From Actinomycetota bacterium (lineage in GTDB: Bacteria > Actinomycetota > Actinomycetes > Actinomycetales > Microbacteriaceae), in the NCBI GenBank assembly GCA_018268515.1, contig JAFDWK010000026.1, forward strand, positions 1 through 51,746: DNA of 51,746 bases, written 5' to 3'. The notes beneath the pieces were generated by a model, which was given only the letters and a program-made list of their open reading frames with translations, searched no databases and was not told the origin of the DNA. Both the position numbers and the translations under genes were made by a program. The first letter of the stretch is position 1; each line of letters begins with the position of its first letter. Of this stretch, positions 27,543 through 36,104 are shown piece after piece.

Positions 27543-28427
27543 TCAGCGCTCCGTCATGCGGGGGTCGAGAAGATCGCGGATGTCATCGATGAGGACGTTG
27601 GTGGACAGAACGGTGCCGACGAGAGCGGCCCCTGGGAATACCCACATCCACCAGGCTGTCTCCAGGTAACTGCGCGACGCGGCCAGACTGGCACCCCAGC
27701 TCGGGACGTCCGGCGGAAGCCCCGCACCGATGAAGCTCAACGCGGACTCCACGAGGATCGCGACGGTGAAGGCGATGGCGCCCTGCACCAGGATCGGAGT
27801 CAGGCAGGCGGGCAGCACATAACGCCACAGGATCCGCGCTCTCCCCGCTCCCGCTGCGCGAGCCGCGTCGAGCATCGGCAGCTCCGCGACGACGAGTGAT
27901 GTGCTGCGCACCACTCGCGTGACTCCCGGGAACAGCACGATGATCAGGCAGATGTTCACGGTGACGAGGCCCGGGCCGAGGATCGCCACCATGGCCAGCG
28001 CCAGCACCAGGACGGGGAAGGACATGACTCCGTCGACGATGCGCATCACGATGAGATCGACCCACCGGAAGCTGCTCGCCAGCAGCGCGATCAGGGTGCC
28101 GAGGACCGTGGCGCCGACGCCGCTGATCAGCCCCACGGACAGTGAGGACCGCGCTCCGACGACGACGCGGGCGAACACGTCACGGCCGTAGTTGTCGGTG
28201 CCGAACCAGTGCGCACCCGACGGCGGCTTGAGCCGCGCCGCGCCCGAGAACGCATTCGGATCAGTCGCCAGGAGCGGGCCGACGACCGCGGCGAGCAGGA
28301 GTGCGGCGAGGATGATCATCGCCACGATGGCCCCCTTGCGCCGGATCAGGCGCCCGACGAGACCGCGGGGCGGGGCTTTCGTGGGTGTCCGACCGATGGC
28401 CATCGCCGGTACTGTGCTCGTCGTCAT
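27543..28427 (-). CDS. Dpp/Opp-type ABC transporter permease (C subunit)
   Basis: A 294-residue permease of the DppC/OppC type: an N-terminal cytosolic basic stretch, then the first helix (GAIVAMIILAALLLAAVVGP), WFGTDNYGRDVFARVVVGAR, the EAA motif near DAARAAGAGRARILWRYVLP, and the terminal LLDPRMTE. The start at 28427 (MTTSTVPAMA) is preferred over 28541, whose added residues have no family match. It follows the binding protein by 25 bases. Confidence 0.93.
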   Translation of the reverse strand: MTTSTVPAMAIGRTPTKAPPRGLVGRLIRRKGAIVAMIILAALLLAAVVGPLLATDPNAFSGAARLKPPSGAHWFGTDNYGRDVFARVVVGARSSLSVGLISGVGATVLGTLIALLASSFRWVDLIVMRIVDGVMSFPVLVLALAMVAILGPGLVTVNICLIIVLFPGVTRVVRSTSLVVAELPMLDAARAAGAGRARILWRYVLPACLTPILVQGAIAFTVAILVESALSFIGAGLPPDVPSWGASLAASRSYLETAWWMWVFPGAALVGTVLSTNVLIDDIRDLLDPRMTER

Positions 28428-28452
28428 CGTGACCCGCTCCTCCGCGCCCGGC

Positions 28453-30066
28453 CTACTTGCCGGACTTCCAGTAGTTGAAGTACAGCTGGTTGCCGCTGTG
28501 GGCGACACTGTCCGTGGAATGGGTGTCCTTGGCGAACACAATGGTGCCGCCGGACACCGTCCCGAACTTCAGGAACGGCACCTCGGTGTAGATGAGCGTC
28601 TGCAACTTGTCCCACGTCGCCTTACGCTCGGACTCGCTGGCCGATGTCGACAGCGTCCGCAGCAGATCGTTCTTGTCGGTGCTGGTCCAGCCTCCGGGGA
28701 ACGTGTCCTGCAGGTACGGGAGCAACAGCGGGTCCGCATAGGTGGGGATCGCAGAGGAGAAGATGTCGTACTTCGTCGGATCCGTGCGCTTCGCGATGAT
28801 CGTGGCCTGGTCGACGACCTGCAGGTCGATGTTGAAACCGAGCTTCTTGAGCTGCTGCTGAGCGGGGACCGCCGGTCCGTACCAGGTCGGATCGTCCTGC
28901 GTCGTGTACCAGGTGATCTTCTCGTCGTGGTAACCGGCTTCTTTCAGGAGCTTCTTGACCGTGTCGCCAGAGGGTGCGTTGTAGTGGCCCTTGGTTCCCG
29001 CTTCCGTGTGCCAGGTCGTGTTGTCCTTCGTGAAGATGCTTCCGTCGACGTCGAAGTTGGCGGGATCCCCGAAGCCTGCGGACATGATGTCGCTCATGTT
29101 CAAGGCCGCCAGGAAAGCCTGGCGCATCTTCACGTTCGCCATCACACCGCTGATCTTGTTGAACACGATCGTCGGGCTGGACTGCTTGGCCAGAAGCCCG
29201 GCTGTGACCGAGGCGTTGGACGCAACCGTCGCATAGTCGTCCAAGGTGCCGGCGGCCACATCGACGAGCCCCGTCGTCACGGCCTGCATCCGGGTCGAGC
29301 TGGTGGGCATCGGCTTGAAGACGATCTCGTCCAGATAAGCGTGCTTCGTACCGGTGCCTGCGCTGGACGGTCCTTCGGGTGAGGAGTAGCCCGACCACTT
29401 CTTCAGCGTGATCTGCTGCCCCGCGACGTTCGAGTCCAGGGTGTAGGGGCCGGTGCAGTCGAGCTTGTCCAGCGCCTGGGTCGCGGGGCGCCCGGCGACG
29501 ACCGACGCGGGCATGATGTACGCCGTGGTGAGAAGCGTCGGGATCAACAGGCTGGACGAGTTCAGGTGCAGGGTCACCGTCTTGTCGTCGTTCGCGTCGA
29601 TGCTTGCGACGAGCCCCTTGAGGATGGAGCCGTTCCCGGGTGTCTCCTCGTAGCGAGTCAGGCTGGCCACCACATCCTTCGAGGTCATCGGCTGACCATC
29701 CTGGAAGGTCACTCCGCTGCGGAGCTTGATGACGTAGGTCTGCTTCGAGTCGTATGTCGAGCTCTCTGCGAGCACGGGCTTGACCTTGAACGCGGTGTCC
29801 ACGTCGAACAGCGGCTCGCACACGTTGCGCGCGATGATCCAGTTGGCCTGCAGCGTGGTCGCGTACGGATCGATGATCGCCGGCAGTGCGGACACGGCAA
29901 CGGTCAGGGTCCCTCCGGCGACCGGCTTCGCCGAGGCGGCCGTGGCAGGCGAGGCTTGCCCGCTCCCGCCGGAGCACGCGGAAAGCACGATCGCCCCCAG
30001 GGCGACGGCCGCGATGGGCATGATCCGACGCCGCAGCGCCGTGGGCGATTTCAGGTGAGACCTCAT
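28453..30066 (-). CDS. Substrate-binding lipoprotein of the Dpp/Opp-type importer
   Basis: A 537-residue SBP_bac_5 family protein. It has a lipoprotein signal peptide with Arg-rich start, hydrophobic core AAVALGAIVLSAC and lipobox Cys. The mature part follows the family (LTVAVSALPAIIDPYA, EPLFDVDTAFKVKPVLAES, LRSGVTFQDGQPMTSKDV). It captures the ligand for the importer; a peptide, opine or ester-type compound is possible. An AGGAGAA ribosome binding site is three bases before the ATG at 30066. It is first in the operon, transcribed divergently from the GntR gene. Confidence 0.93.
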   Translation of the reverse strand: MRSHLKSPTALRRRIMPIAAVALGAIVLSACSGGSGQASPATAASAKPVAGGTLTVAVSALPAIIDPYATTLQANWIIARNVCEPLFDVDTAFKVKPVLAESSTYDSKQTYVIKLRSGVTFQDGQPMTSKDVVASLTRYEETPGNGSILKGLVASIDANDDKTVTLHLNSSSLLIPTLLTTAYIMPASVVAGRPATQALDKLDCTGPYTLDSNVAGQQITLKKWSGYSSPEGPSSAGTGTKHAYLDEIVFKPMPTSSTRMQAVTTGLVDVAAGTLDDYATVASNASVTAGLLAKQSSPTIVFNKISGVMANVKMRQAFLAALNMSDIMSAGFGDPANFDVDGSIFTKDNTTWHTEAGTKGHYNAPSGDTVKKLLKEAGYHDEKITWYTTQDDPTWYGPAVPAQQQLKKLGFNIDLQVVDQATIIAKRTDPTKYDIFSSAIPTYADPLLLPYLQDTFPGGWTSTDKNDLLRTLSTSASESERKATWDKLQTLIYTEVPFLKFGTVSGGTIVFAKDTHSTDSVAHSGNQLYFNYWKSGK

Positions 30067-30102
30067 TGCTTCTCCTGTCGGGTCCGGCTTCAGTGCCATC
30101 GA

Positions 30103-30162
30103 ACGATCTGAATACATCGTCTACATTGGATACAGTACATCCACGGAGTAGGATCCCGTCAA
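30103..30162 (-). promoter_or_regulatory. Importer-operon promoter with TACAT repeats (GntR site candidate)
   Basis: On the minus strand TTGACG (30157-30162) is followed after 17 bases by TGTACT (30134-30139). Around the -10 and start region the plus strand reads GATACAGTACATCC next to GAATACATCGTCTACATTGG; TACAT occurs three times. GntR/FCD regulators bind short AT-rich TGTAT/ATACA dyads, so this is a likely site for the divergent regulator. Confidence 0.5.
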
Positions 30163-30231
30163 GTCGGAACTGCAGATCCTTCGATTCCGGGAATCATCAA
30201 CCGCGAGAGCACCGACACCGAAAGGAGCCCC

Positions 30232-30888
30232 ATGTCGCCGGAAGCGATCGCGGAACTCATCCGCCGGGCAGTACGCGAGAAGGTCTTCGCCCCCGGGACG
30301 CCGCTGATCCAAGAAGATCTCGCGCAACGATTCGGCGTGAGCCGAAGCCCCGTCCGGGAAGCGCTGCGAATCCTCTCGAGCGAAGGACTCGTCGTCATGC
30401 AGCCGGGCGAAGGGGCGACCGTGCGCGCACTGTCGCGCGCCGATCTGGAAGAGATCTATGATCTGCGCCTCGCGCTGGAACCGCTGATCGCGCGGGCTGT
30501 GGTCGCCGAGGCCCGACCCCGCGATCTTGCTGCGCTGGAGAAGCTCGAGGCGTCGATGTCGGCCGCGTCCAGCACCGACGCGTGGATGCGCGCCAACTTC
30601 GAGTTCCATCGACACATGTACGCCATGATGGGCCGTCCGCGCACCGAGACGATCCTGGACGGTCTGCTGAGCGCGGTCCAGCCCTACTCACAGGAGAACA
30701 TCGAGCAACTCGGCGGACGGCAGACCGCGGACGAAGAGCACCGGCTCATGATCGCCTCGATACGCTCCGACGATCACGACGAGCTCGCCCGGCTGCTCAC
30801 GGAGCACTTGCGCGCCGCACGCGATCGACTCGCCCACGCGTACGAGGAGAGCGAAGCCCCCGACCCGCTGAGCATGTTGCGCAGGTGA
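30232..30888 (+). CDS. GntR-family (FCD) transcriptional regulator
   Basis: A 218-residue regulator with an N-terminal winged helix (GTPLIQEDLAQRFGVSRSPV, REALRILSSEGLVVMQPGEGATV) and an all-helical FCD ligand domain whose metal-site residues probably lie in the ANFEFHRHM and DEEHRLM segments. It is divergent from the importer-esterase-AtuA operon, so it probably represses it in response to a small organic acid. The ATG at 30232 is preceded by AAAGGAG. Its last 92 bases overlap the antisense C-terminal tail of the PIN gene downstream. Confidence 0.93.
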   Translation: MSPEAIAELIRRAVREKVFAPGTPLIQEDLAQRFGVSRSPVREALRILSSEGLVVMQPGEGATVRALSRADLEEIYDLRLALEPLIARAVVAEARPRDLAALEKLEASMSAASSTDAWMRANFEFHRHMYAMMGRPRTETILDGLLSAVQPYSQENIEQLGGRQTADEEHRLMIASIRSDDHDELARLLTEHLRAARDRLAHAYEESEAPDPLSMLRR

Positions 30889-31345
30889 GCACGGGCCCCA
30901 GTGCTTGTCCACGATGCGCATTCGGCTTCTCGCCGGTGCAGGCCTCGCCGTGCGGCTCTCGCAGCGAAAGATGACGGAGCCCGACGAGCACCGAGTCGGG
31001 GAAGTCCTTCACGTTCTCGGTGACGATGAGGTCTGCTCTGCCGAGGAGCGCAGCAGCCACAACGTGGGCATCATTCGGGTCAGGCAGTTCGATGCCCTTG
31101 GCGAGCGGCTCCCACCCCTCAACGAGCGCGTCGTCGAAGGCTTCATTCATCGATCGGAAACGGCTCTGGAATCGGCTCGCGTCGACATCCGGGTGGATGC
31201 GCTCGAGAGCTCTGAGCGCTTCGTCGAGCACGTTCTGCGACCAGACCGGGCGGAAGGCACCAGCGTCAGCCATGCGGAGCATCGTGTCGCACGGCGCCAA
31301 CGGCACGATCACACATGCGTCGAGGAACGCCGTGAACCGCGCCAC
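30797..31345 (-). CDS. PIN-domain toxin with an aberrant C-terminus
   Basis: A PIN-domain protein: ARFTAFLDACVIVPLA (first acidic residue), the helix ending SQNVLDEALRALE, and LPDPNDAHVVAAALLGRADLIVTENVKDFP. It is a VapC-like ribonuclease paired with the upstream excisionase-fold protein (gap of two bases). Up to about residue 122 (position 30980) it looks normal. After that GLRHLSLREPHGEACTGEKP... has no likeness to the helical C-terminus of the family and overlaps the GntR gene antisense. The natural end appears to have been lost by deletion and replaced by read-through. Whether the protein is functional is uncertain. Confidence 0.65.
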   Translation of the reverse strand: MARFTAFLDACVIVPLAPCDTMLRMADAGAFRPVWSQNVLDEALRALERIHPDVDASRFQSRFRSMNEAFDDALVEGWEPLAKGIELPDPNDAHVVAAALLGRADLIVTENVKDFPDSVLVGLRHLSLREPHGEACTGEKPNAHRGQALGPVLTCATCSAGRGLRSPRTRGRVDRVRRASAP

Positions 31346-31347
31346 CG

Positions 31348-31854
31348 CTACGACTGCTTCCGCGCCTGAGCCAATGCTTCCTTGTAAGCTCCAGCATCGA
31401 CGTCATACAGACCGTCTTCTTCCGCTTGCCGGGTGAGCTCGTCCAAACGGCTCCGCCTGTCAGCGCGCTTTCGGTCGCGGTATGCGAGGACGTCGTGCAG
31501 TCGCAATCGCCGATGCCTGGACTCACCGAAACGCTCGAAGGGCAGCTCGTGCTCATCGAGCAGCCGGACCAGCGTGCTGCGGCTGATGCCAAGCAGGGTG
31601 GCCGCTTGCTGAGTCGTCAGTTGCCGATCAATGGGTTCGACGCTGACAGCCTCGCCGCGCTCCATCGCCGACACCACCTGCCGGAGAACGTCGTACGCCA
31701 CCATCGGGAGCGGGATCTGCTCGCCGTCGGGACCGAGCAGCAGCGCAGGAGCGGTGTGATGCTCCAGGAATCGCCCGAGTTCAAGCATCTCGCTGAGGTC
31801 GTTAGGCGGGTCGACGACCAACGGATCTCTTGTTCGTACGGATGCAGTGCTCAT
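31348..31854 (-). CDS. Excisionase-fold antitoxin-like DNA-binding protein
   Basis: A 168-residue protein. Residues about 75-125 form an excisionase/MerR-like helix-turn-helix (TTQQAATLLGISRSTLVRLL, then ELPFERFGESRHRRLRLHDV), and a charged helical tail follows (DRKRADRRSRLDELTRQAEE). Proteins like this are antitoxins for PIN toxins in many actinobacteria, and here the PIN gene follows after two bases. The start at 31854 (MSTASVRTRD) is tentative; ATG 31890 is an alternative. A TATAGA -10 lies just before the start. Confidence 0.78.
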   Translation of the reverse strand: MSTASVRTRDPLVVDPPNDLSEMLELGRFLEHHTAPALLLGPDGEQIPLPMVAYDVLRQVVSAMERGEAVSVEPIDRQLTTQQAATLLGISRSTLVRLLDEHELPFERFGESRHRRLRLHDVLAYRDRKRADRRSRLDELTRQAEEDGLYDVDAGAYKEALAQARKQS

Positions 31855-32030
31855 GCTTCTATATTCGCTCAAATCATCCAAATCCGCCATATCACTCAGG
31901 ACATTGGCGGAAACCATGGAGGGCGAATGTCCCGCCCCGGTGAGGGCAATGAAGCGCGGCGCGCCTTCAGGCTGAGTGCACTGACCGCATCCCGGAAGCG
32001 CGCGGCCCAACACCGTGCAACCTCGACTGG
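31855..32030. other. Upstream region of the PIN module, left flank of IS21
   Basis: The DNA between the antitoxin start and the left end of the insertion element. It contains the likely promoter (TATAGA near 31860). Translations on both strands do not resemble the Mob fragment found right of the element, so the element is not sitting inside one recognisable gene. Confidence 0.5.
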
Positions 32031-32112
32031 TGTGTTTTGTCAAGTCGAGCCCGGCCGTTTGAGCGCGGATTTTCCGGCCAGGGTGGCGGGTTTTCCGGCC
32101 GTTTGAGCGCGG
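32031..32112. repeat. IS21 left terminal repeats
   Basis: Left end with two copies of GGCCGTTTGAGCGCGG spaced 44 bp apart and interleaved TTTTCCGGCC words, matching the right end in inverse orientation. Confidence 0.8.
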
Positions 32113-32136
32113 CCGGGGACCTCGGGTCGGGTTGGT

Positions 32137-32874
32137 CTATTTCATGAGGGCGTGGGCGACGCGGTAGGACTGGCCGCGGAACTGCAGGAGCCTGCCGTGG
32201 TGGACGATGCGGTCGATCACGGCGGCGGCCATCTGGTCGTCGCCGAACACGGTTCCCCACCGGGCGAACTCGAGGTTCGTGGTCAGGATCAGGCTGCGTT
32301 TCTCGTAGGCGTCGGCGATGACCTGGAACAGCAGCCTGGCGCCGTCAGCGTCGATCGGGAGGTATCCGAACTCGTCGATCGCGAGGAGCGGGCATCGGGC
32401 TATTGCGGCGAGCTCTTTGTCGAGACGGTCGGCGTCTTTCGCGCGGCGTAGCTGGGCGACCAGCGACGCGGTGGTGTGGAACCGTGCCGGGATGCCCTGC
32501 TGGCAGGCGGCGGCGACCAGCGCGCAAGCGAGGTGGGTCTTCCCGGTGCCGACGTCGCCGTAGAACACCAGGTCTCCGGCGTGGTCGAGGAACTCCAGGC
32601 TGACCAGCTGGTCGCGTCCGTATCCGTCGGGGAACCGGATCGCGGTCCAGTCGTAACCGTCCAACGATTTCCGTGCGGGCAGGCGTGCTGCGGCGAGCAG
32701 CCGGGCGTGGCGGGCGTGGGTGCGGGAGGCGTGTTCGGCGGTGAGGAACCCGTGCAGGTACTCGCGTTGCTTCGGGGTGCTCCGGCCCGCCCAGTCCGCG
32801 ACGACCGTGCTGGTCAGCGAGATCGCCCGGCCCGCGGTGATGATATCCGTGTCGGTGATTGCCTGCCCGGTCAT
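32137..32874 (-). CDS. istB: IS21 IstB ATP-binding helper protein
   Basis: A 245-residue AAA+ ATPase that directs IS21 target selection together with IstA. Walker A GDVGTGKT is near residue 105 (VFYGDVGTGKTHLACALV) and Walker B LLAIDEFGYLPI follows. The ATG at 32874 overlaps the istA stop by four bases, as usual in this family. The length agrees with intact IstB. Confidence 0.95.
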   Translation of the reverse strand: MTGQAITDTDIITAGRAISLTSTVVADWAGRSTPKQREYLHGFLTAEHASRTHARHARLLAAARLPARKSLDGYDWTAIRFPDGYGRDQLVSLEFLDHAGDLVFYGDVGTGKTHLACALVAAACQQGIPARFHTTASLVAQLRRAKDADRLDKELAAIARCPLLAIDEFGYLPIDADGARLLFQVIADAYEKRSLILTTNLEFARWGTVFGDDQMAAAVIDRIVHHGRLLQFRGQSYRVAHALMK

Positions 32875-34400
32875 GCTGCCACCTCCGTGACCCCGCTCGC
32901 ATCGGTCCGGGGCGGCCCGGTTTTGGCCGTGTCTGGTTCGGACGGGAGCGTGCTGGTGAACTGGTCATAGACACGCAGGTCCACGGCCATGGGGGCCGGT
33001 TCGGTGCCCTCGTGGAGGCGGCGGGCGAGCATCCCCAGTCCGTCGCCGGCGGGATCATCACCGGTAGCGATCAGACGGGTCGCGGCGGCGATGGCGTCCG
33101 TGAAGCTCGTTGCGGTGGCGGTCTGATCGAGCCAGTTCAGCAGCCGCGCCCGATCCGGATTGGTCGCGTGATCGAGCCAGTCACGCACCGGATCGGCGAT
33201 CACCTCACGTGCGGGCGAGTGGGACCAGGCGCCGGGCTTGACGGCGAGGGCCTGGAGCAACTGGGCGGGAGCGAACACGGTCTGATCGCTCGCGCCGTAG
33301 ATCCGGTCGAACACGATCACCGGATGCGCATGCTCGTCGAGGATCTCGATCACATCGTGACGGATCCCGACCGTCAGATGCCGGTCATGATAGCCAGGAC
33401 CGGCCAGATACGCGGTGCCGTCAATGAGGACCTTCCCGGTCTTGTCCGCACGGCGCGACTCGTAACGGACCGGGTCGAACCCGATCCCGGGCAACGCCAG
33501 GCCGGCAGCGACATCCTCGGCGAACAGCTCCCCGACCGGGGTGTCCTTGCGCCAATGCTCCCGAGCTGCGAGGCGATCGCAGCGGTCCAGGAGCATCAGG
33601 TTCAACGCGGCAAGCGATGCCGCTTCGGGTTCGGGGACCATCAGGTTGCGGCGCAGGAACCCGACCGCGTTCTCCACGTTGCCCTTCTCGTTACCCGAGT
33701 TCGGGTTGCAATATCGGGCGGTGAGTCGGTAGTGCGCTTTGAACGCGGCGAACAGTCGCGACTCGATGATCTTCTCCCCGGTGCGCCGGCCGACGCCGGT
33801 CGCGTTGTCGAACACCAGCACCCGTGGGGCGGCGCCGACGTGTTCGAAGATGCGGCGCAGCCCATGCGTGACGCACTCCGCTGTCTCGCCCCGGTAGGTC
33901 TGCACGAACCGGGTGTTCGAGAACGGGAACGTCACGATCAGCAGGTGCAGCACGGCCCGCACCCCCGCGATGATCGCCTCGGCCTGCCCGAAATCGACCT
34001 GCGCCTGTCCCGGCGGCCACGCCAACTCCAGATACCCCTCAGCCCGGGAACGATGCTCGGCCCGATACGCCTTCACGAACCGTTGCACCGGGGAATACGA
34101 CCCCGCGTAGTCATGCTCGGCGACGAGGCGATCGAACACCCGCTGCGCGGTATGACGCTGCTTACGGGGGCGGCGCTCGTCGTCGGCGAGCCACCCCTCC
34201 ACCACAGATTCCAGGCCCGCCAACACCACAGACCCGGGCCGGGTAGCAGGCGCCGGCGCCGAGGGTGAGAAGTCCTCCACACCGGAGTACTTCGCGACCG
34301 AGTCGCGGCTCACCCCGAGCCGACGGGCGATCTCCCGCCTCGGCACGCCCTGGGCGTCGAGTCGCCTGATATTTTCTACAACGGTCATGGGTACCGTCAT
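32871..34400 (-). CDS. istA: IS21 IstA transposase
   Basis: A 509-residue IS21 transposase. The N-terminal helix-turn-helix (VVENIRRLDAQGVPRREIAR) binds the terminal repeats, and the DDE catalytic core follows, including GQAQVDFGQAEA with the first Asp, VFDNATGVGRR with the second, and NSGNEKGNVENAVGFLRRN with the Glu. Appears complete. Starts at ATG 34400, or ATG 34388 four codons in. It is cotranscribed with istB. Confidence 0.95.
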   Translation of the reverse strand: MTVPMTVVENIRRLDAQGVPRREIARRLGVSRDSVAKYSGVEDFSPSAPAPATRPGSVVLAGLESVVEGWLADDERRPRKQRHTAQRVFDRLVAEHDYAGSYSPVQRFVKAYRAEHRSRAEGYLELAWPPGQAQVDFGQAEAIIAGVRAVLHLLIVTFPFSNTRFVQTYRGETAECVTHGLRRIFEHVGAAPRVLVFDNATGVGRRTGEKIIESRLFAAFKAHYRLTARYCNPNSGNEKGNVENAVGFLRRNLMVPEPEAASLAALNLMLLDRCDRLAAREHWRKDTPVGELFAEDVAAGLALPGIGFDPVRYESRRADKTGKVLIDGTAYLAGPGYHDRHLTVGIRHDVIEILDEHAHPVIVFDRIYGASDQTVFAPAQLLQALAVKPGAWSHSPAREVIADPVRDWLDHATNPDRARLLNWLDQTATATSFTDAIAAATRLIATGDDPAGDGLGMLARRLHEGTEPAPMAVDLRVYDQFTSTLPSEPDTAKTGPPRTDASGVTEVAA

Positions 34401-34609
34401 CTCCTCTACCGGTTCCTTCCCGGCGCCCGCCTAGGAACGAGAAGCGCCGACCGGAACCTATCCGATGGTGACGGTGCTCATGACCCCCGGCTCGTGACCG
34501 AGCCAGGGGCAGCAGGAGCCGTCACCGATGTGAACGATGAACACGCCGCCCCGAGCCCCCGAGACTCCAGCAGAAATCCCGCCAACACGCGCAACGCACG
34601 GTGGCCGGA

Positions 34610-34695
34610 TTCTTGCGCTGAAACGGCAGGAAACCAGCCACTACCTCGGCCGGAAAACCCTGCTCAACCGGCCTACAAACAGTCGATCACACACA
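34610..34695. repeat. IS21 right terminal repeats
   Basis: Read on the minus strand from 34695: a 22-base tip beginning TGTGTG, then GGCCGGTTGAGC, GGTTTTCCGGCC, and farther in a diverged second copy (TGCCGTTTCAGCGC). These match the left end, with the spacing of the tip to the first repeat equal at both ends. Confidence 0.78.
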
Positions 34696-35189
34696 ACAGG
34701 ATCATCGCCGAGGATCGCCTCGCCGCCGCCCGCGAGCAGGAAGACCAGAACCTCGACGACCTCGACCTCATCGCAGCGTCGCGCAGGAAGGACGCCACGC
34801 GCTCCGCCGATCTCGACGCCCGAGAGGCCGATCTCGACCGCCGCAACCAGGAGACAGCAGACGACCGCCTCGCGGCTCAGAACGAGCGGCAGGAGGCCGA
34901 GGAAGCCCAACGGGTCGCCAGCGCCGCACAGCGGGTCGCAGAGCGCGCGAGGGCGCAGGCCGAAGCTGATCGGCAGTACGCCCGCGAGCTGGTCGCCAAG
35001 GTCGAGCACATCGAGCCCGACATCGACCGCTGGCTCGACAACCGCAAGGTGGGCGACGGCCGCACCATGCGCGACCTGTTCGACGCGGACATGAAGAAGA
35101 CCCGCGCAGCCCGCGCCGAGGTGCAGGCGCTCATCAACGCAGACGCACCGGCGCGCGCAGCCGACCGCACCCAGGGGCTCGGCGAGTGA
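34696..35189 (+). pseudogene. Coiled-coil C-terminal remnant, probably of a Mob relaxase
   Basis: Directly at the IS21 right end an open frame without its own start continues into about 160 residues of helix rich in Ala, Arg, Glu and Asp (LAAQNERQEAEEAQRVASAA, then a DRWLDNRK...GRTMRDLFDADM tail). The style matches the coiled-coil C-terminus of the relaxase encoded at 45276-46748, although the sequences are not close. I read it as the tail of an old Mob-type protein beheaded by the insertion element. The catalytic N-terminus is nowhere to the left of the element. Confidence in the family is moderate. Confidence 0.5.
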
Positions 35190-35239
35190 GCGCGAGGGTT
35201 CTTCCCTGCTATGTCGGCGCTACCTGGGATGATAGAGCC

Positions 35240-36019
35240 ATGGCAGAAGCGAAGAAGTTCGACCCCAAAGCGCTGGTCAAAGCTGGGCTCAACAAGGCCC
35301 TGGACACGCAGCAGCCGGTCGCCGTGGCGAACGTCGCTCGCCTGCGCCGAGTCCACCCGGACAAGTCGCCCGAGGAACTGGTCGCCTACATGAACAAGTG
35401 GTACATAGGCTCGGTCTCCGCGACCGGCGCAGGTGCCGGAGCCGCCGCTGTGGTTCCGAACGGGTTCGTCCAGGTGCCTGCCGCCTTGGCCGACCTGCTC
35501 ACCTACCTCGAAGCGTCGGTTCTGTACGCGCTGTCGGTGGCTGAGATACACAAGCTGAACCTTGAGGACATCGAGCGCCGACGGCTGCTCGTCACCGCCG
35601 TGTTGGTCGGCAACTCCGCATCGACGCAGGTGCTCGAAAAGATCATCGGTAGAACCGCGCCCTACTGGGGCAAGAAGATCGTCCAGGCGATCCCGATGGC
35701 GGCGATCAACCAGGCGAACCGCGTGCTCGGCCCTCGGTTCATCACGAAGTGGGGAGTGAAAACGGGCGTGCTGGTTCTCGGCAAGCAGGTGCCGTTCATG
35801 ATCGGTGCGGCCATCGGCGGCGGCGGGAACGGCCTGTTCGGGTGGTTCGTGGTGAAGTCGGCGCGAAAGATACTGGGCCCGCTGCCCGAGAGCTGGGATG
35901 AGATAGCAGAGCCCGATGAAACGGTGTTGCCGGTAGTCGTCAACGAAGATGACGCCTCGAAGGCTGAGCACCTCGGGGAAGAGGAACCCCTCGACCGTGA
36001 GAAGCTCGGAGAGATGTAG
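35240..36019 (+). CDS. EcsC-family membrane-associated protein
   Basis: A 259-residue protein. The central and C-terminal part fits EcsC (GPRFITKWGVKTGVLVLGKQ followed by VPFMIGAAIGGGGNGLFGW), with hydrophobic helical stretches typical of this family, whose cellular function remains unclear. The final 45 residues are acidic. It begins at ATG 35240; GATGAT six to eleven bases ahead suggests a leaderless promoter. It follows the Mob remnant by 50 bases and ends just before a strong terminator and the tRNA-Ser tail, so it may be the last gene of an older mobile element. Confidence 0.75.
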   Translation: MAEAKKFDPKALVKAGLNKALDTQQPVAVANVARLRRVHPDKSPEELVAYMNKWYIGSVSATGAGAGAAAVVPNGFVQVPAALADLLTYLEASVLYALSVAEIHKLNLEDIERRRLLVTAVLVGNSASTQVLEKIIGRTAPYWGKKIVQAIPMAAINQANRVLGPRFITKWGVKTGVLVLGKQVPFMIGAAIGGGGNGLFGWFVVKSARKILGPLPESWDEIAEPDETVLPVVVNEDDASKAEHLGEEEPLDREKLGEM

Positions 36020-36054
36020 TCGGAATGTAGTCGGTCGGCCCCGAGGGGGAACGA

Positions 36055-36101
36055 CGAAGGCCCCGCCTCCCCAGTGTTTTCTAGGGGAGTCAGGGCCTTC
36101 G
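36055..36101. terminator. Strong terminator after the EcsC gene
   Basis: CGAAGGCCC (36055-36063) pairs with GGGCCTTCG (36093-36101), and inside it CTCCCC pairs with GGGGAG. The loop contains TTTT. It lies between the EcsC stop and the tRNA tail and also serves the reverse direction, where it could terminate the tRNA transcript. Confidence 0.75.
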
Positions 36102-36104
36102 ATT

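Larger units (their letters stand above)
32031..34695 (-). mobile_element. IS21-family insertion sequence, complete
   Basis: A 2,665-bp element with istA and istB on the minus strand. Its ends carry the multiple terminal repeats usual for IS21. The left end begins TGTGTTTTGTCAAG and the right end (reverse strand) TGTGTGTGATCGAC; both are followed 22 bases in by GGCCGnTTGAGC and then TTTTCCGGCC. The left end repeats GGCCGTTTGAGCGCGG at 32053-32068 and 32097-32112. Flanks (CCTCGACTGG and ACAGGATCAT) show no identical target duplication, only ACTGG/ACAGG. Both genes are intact, so it may still be active. Confidence 0.88.

Noticed and set aside
34494-34695. N-terminal 65 codons of the frame leading into the Mob-like tail
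   Set aside because: These lie within the IS21 right end and are only a chance fusion across the insertion border.
32021-34705. Target-site duplication of the IS21
   Set aside because: ACTGG versus ACAGG is not identical, and shifting the ends by a few bases gives no better match.
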